Shown piece by piece: positions 62,593 through 64,000 of a stretch of 64,000 nucleotides of DNA. Position 1 is the first letter of the stretch; each line of letters begins with the position of its first letter. The position numbers and the translations under genes were made by a program. This stretch comes from Gemmobacter sp. 24YEA27 (GTDB lineage: Bacteria > Pseudomonadota > Alphaproteobacteria > Rhodobacterales > Rhodobacteraceae). The notes beneath the pieces were generated by a model. It was not told the DNA's origin and did not search any database. It was given only the letters and a program-made list of their open reading frames with translations. The stretch spans positions 1,912,001 through 1,976,000 of the forward strand of contig NZ_JASJPW010000001.1 of the NCBI RefSeq assembly GCF_030052995.1, in the 5' to 3' direction.

Positions 62593-63099
62593 TCAGGTCT
62601 TCCGGGGTGTTGCGTGATGGAGGTTTGCGGGGTTTTTCCAGGAATGCGATCCTTTGCAGCGTTTGCAGATGCGTTCGCCGAACCCTTCGCTCGGGAACGC
62701 CGTCGCGCAACGCAGACAGAAACGCTCTTTCGGCGAATCCGCCAGGGCACGTTGCACAAGGGGCTCGTCCGGCACATCCGCGTTCATGGCTCTGTCGGCC
62801 ACCCCGCACTCAGCCGCCCGCCCCCTGCCTCCCGCATCCGACCGCGCCCGGTCAGCCGCGCCTGATCTGCGGGCACGCGCCGGATCGGTTTCAGCATCCC
62901 TGCCTCCCGGGCCTTTGTCGTCCCAAAGAGACCGCAGATCCGCCCCTGTAATGTTGCGCAGGCCTTCCACCCCGCCCGGTCGTTTATACCGTTCCTTGTG
63001 ACCGGCTTCGACGGCGCAGGCGACATGACGGCGGAGATCTGCTGCCACCTGGCCCCCGGGGCGGCGCCGGAGATCGGGGTTTCCCGGATCATCGCTCAT
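62593..63099 (-). CDS. Zinc-ribbon-like protein of unknown function
   Basis: A 168-residue protein: an Arg-rich, probably disordered N-terminal two-thirds (MSDDPGNPDLRRRPGGQVAA onward) and a C-terminal four-cysteine module, FCLRCATAFPSEGFGERICK followed by RCKGSHSW, of the CxxC...CxxC kind seen in small phage and plasmid proteins. It overlaps the following upstream gene by 11 bp. Function not recognised. Confidence 0.55.
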   Translation of the reverse strand: MSDDPGNPDLRRRPGGQVAADLRRHVACAVEAGHKERYKRPGGVEGLRNITGADLRSLWDDKGPGGRDAETDPARARRSGAADRARSDAGGRGRAAECGVADRAMNADVPDEPLVQRALADSPKERFCLRCATAFPSEGFGERICKRCKGSHSWKNPANLHHATPRKT

Positions 63100-63370
63100 T
63101 TTGCGCGACCCCTGGCGGGCGTGGCGCCAGATCGCGGTATACGGCGGCTTCCAGGTCTTTCTCGGTGACGGGACGCATCTCATCCCGACCGGAGCGGTCG
63201 CTGACCATTATATAGGTTGAGGTTCTGCGCCAGGCCTCGAAACTCAGCCCCTGCAAAAGCTCTTCCTCGATGAGGATATCATAAGGCCCGGCGGGGAGCT
63301 GGTCCACGTAGCCGGGCAAGGTGAAGGAATGGGCGAAAGACACGCGCTTCCTGGATGACCGAATGTTCAT
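63089..63370 (-). CDS. Conserved hypothetical protein
   Basis: The 93-residue protein reads MNIRSSRKRVSFAHSFTLPG, then YVDQLPAGPYDILIEEELLQ and GLSFEAWRRTSTYIMVSDRS, a pattern I recall from short alphaproteobacterial hypotheticals. GGAGGCCACAG directly precedes ATG. Its 3' end overlaps the zinc-ribbon gene, so the two are cotranscribed. No membrane segment; function unknown. Confidence 0.7.
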   Translation of the reverse strand: MNIRSSRKRVSFAHSFTLPGYVDQLPAGPYDILIEEELLQGLSFEAWRRTSTYIMVSDRSGRDEMRPVTEKDLEAAVYRDLAPRPPGVAQNER

Positions 63371-63649
63371 CTGTGGCCTCCGATCAGGTCTGAATGGCAT
63401 GCCCGAGCGTCGCGTCAGACCCGCAGACATGCGACGGCAAGGTCTGGTCAAACATAGGACAGGCGGGCAGGGCCGGGGCTGATGGGTGTTAGCTTTCTTT
63501 AAAAATACAGCAACATGGACGCAGGCGGTCGGATTTCCTGGGGCGGGCCGCCGATCTGGCACGGACCGGGTGAAAAACAGCCCAGGGCTGCCCGAATTGA
63601 TCCCCTGATGCGGCCCCGTGCCATCCGCCTGTCGTCCCGGCCAACCTGT
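63371..63649. other. Intergenic region before the Crp/Fnr gene end
   Basis: About 280 bp with no supported coding region. It presumably holds the promoter of the hypothetical pair to its left. Confidence 0.35.
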
Positions 63650-64000
63650 TCAGCGCAACAGCGGGCCTTCATGATCCATATAGGCCGTATCGAAGCCCGC
63701 GAGGGATTGCAGCCGGGTCAGGTCGTTGAAGACAACCCTGCCTTTCTGGAAGGTGACCAGTCCGTCCTCCCGCAACTGCCGCAGCACCCGGTTGACATGG
63801 ATGGCGCTCAGGCCAAGCGCATCGGCCAGGTGGTATTGCGTCAGCGGGCAGGAGAACCCCGTCCTGTCGCCAACCCCGACTAGGTTCAGCCGTGCCCCGA
63901 GTTCCAGCAGCAGATGCGCCATACGCTCGACCGCCGAGCGGCGCCCAAGGTTGACCAGATGCTCGACCATCATCGCCTCGTCCCGCGAGGACGCCCAGAG
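63650..64000 (-). CDS. Crp/Fnr-family regulator, C-terminal part (runs off the window edge)
   Basis: The visible ~116 residues are the C-terminal part of a Crp/Fnr protein: the dimerisation helix EHLVNLGRRSAVERMAHLLL and the winged HTH (SCPLTQYHLADALGLSAIHV, then NRVLRQLREDGLVTF). The sensor domain is beyond 64000, so the signal (oxygen, NO or other) cannot be assigned. The stop at 63650 ends the gene; the first listed in-frame methionine is internal. Confidence 0.85.
   Translation of the reverse strand, partial: LWASSRDEAMMVEHLVNLGRRSAVERMAHLLLELGARLNLVGVGDRTGFSCPLTQYHLADALGLSAIHVNRVLRQLREDGLVTFQKGRVVFNDLTRLQSLAGFDTAYMDHEGPLLR

Overview
The window is GC-rich alphaproteobacterial DNA. Gene content and order fit a Rhodobacteraceae/Paracoccaceae member: murA followed by a DUF2948 gene, tyrS beside anmK, a pccB-DUF6497-pccA-methylmalonyl-CoA mutase locus, a putR/putA pair, a divergent polysaccharide deacetylase and several small family-typical proteins. 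This assignment comes from gene families and synteny as I know them; no database was searched.

Layout. 1-746: 5' part of an IS3-family element whose orfA/orfB junction carries a palindrome-bearing insert; next to it lies a remnant of an integrase gene. 1.2-15.0 kb: chromosomal core (Bax-inhibitor-like protein, DUF1127 and LysR genes, quinone oxidoreductase, XRE regulator, histidinol-phosphatase, RraB, polysaccharide deacetylase, GNAT, cupin/SnoaL protein, putR and putA). 15.2-16.9 kb: a compact phage-type lysis cassette (GH19 endolysin, small membrane proteins, overlapping spanin-like pair, zinc-ribbon protein, glutaredoxin-like protein) ending beside tRNA-Thr(GGT). 17.2-25.4 kb: murA, DUF2948, tyrS, anmK, a Hint-domain protein and purM-purN. 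25.6-42.1 kb: a tRNA with CAT anticodon, a truncated integrase, then a cryptic Mu-like prophage on the minus strand. The prophage keeps a terminase fragment, portal, head morphogenesis protein, virion morphogenesis protein, protease, tape-measure remnant and tail proteins through the J-like protein and an SGNH-hydrolase tail fibre. Early genes and the major capsid region are missing. Two plus-strand cargo genes (DUF2971 and an unrecognised membrane-anchored protein) interrupt it. 42.6-52.2 kb: propionyl-CoA carboxylase and methylmalonyl-CoA mutase with small lipoproteins and an Mrr-type endonuclease. 53-64 kb: a 2833-residue cyclic beta-glucan synthase, a transglutaminase, two small hypotheticals and the C-terminal end of a Crp/Fnr regulator.

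How the genes work together. pccB, pccA and methylmalonyl-CoA mutase take propionyl-CoA to succinyl-CoA, apart from the epimerase step, which is not in this window. PutR probably controls proline catabolism by PutA. PurM and PurN are consecutive purine-synthesis steps. MurA and AnmK act in peptidoglycan synthesis and recycling.

The most interesting signals are: (i) an identical 19-bp palindromic element, 53-57 bp upstream of two minus-strand prophage genes and exactly where the two plus-strand cargo genes sit; (ii) a nine-A run in the portal gene, where a -1 shift would fuse the portal to the head morphogenesis protein; (iii) the nested lysis cassette; (iv) a pair of 42-46 residue lipoproteins with the same C-terminus; (v) an Mrr endonuclease inside the propionate locus. 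A caution: purM (twice), purN, the mrr gene and a small gene before murA each look one base short in a G or C run, which may be a systematic sequencing artefact and bears on (ii).
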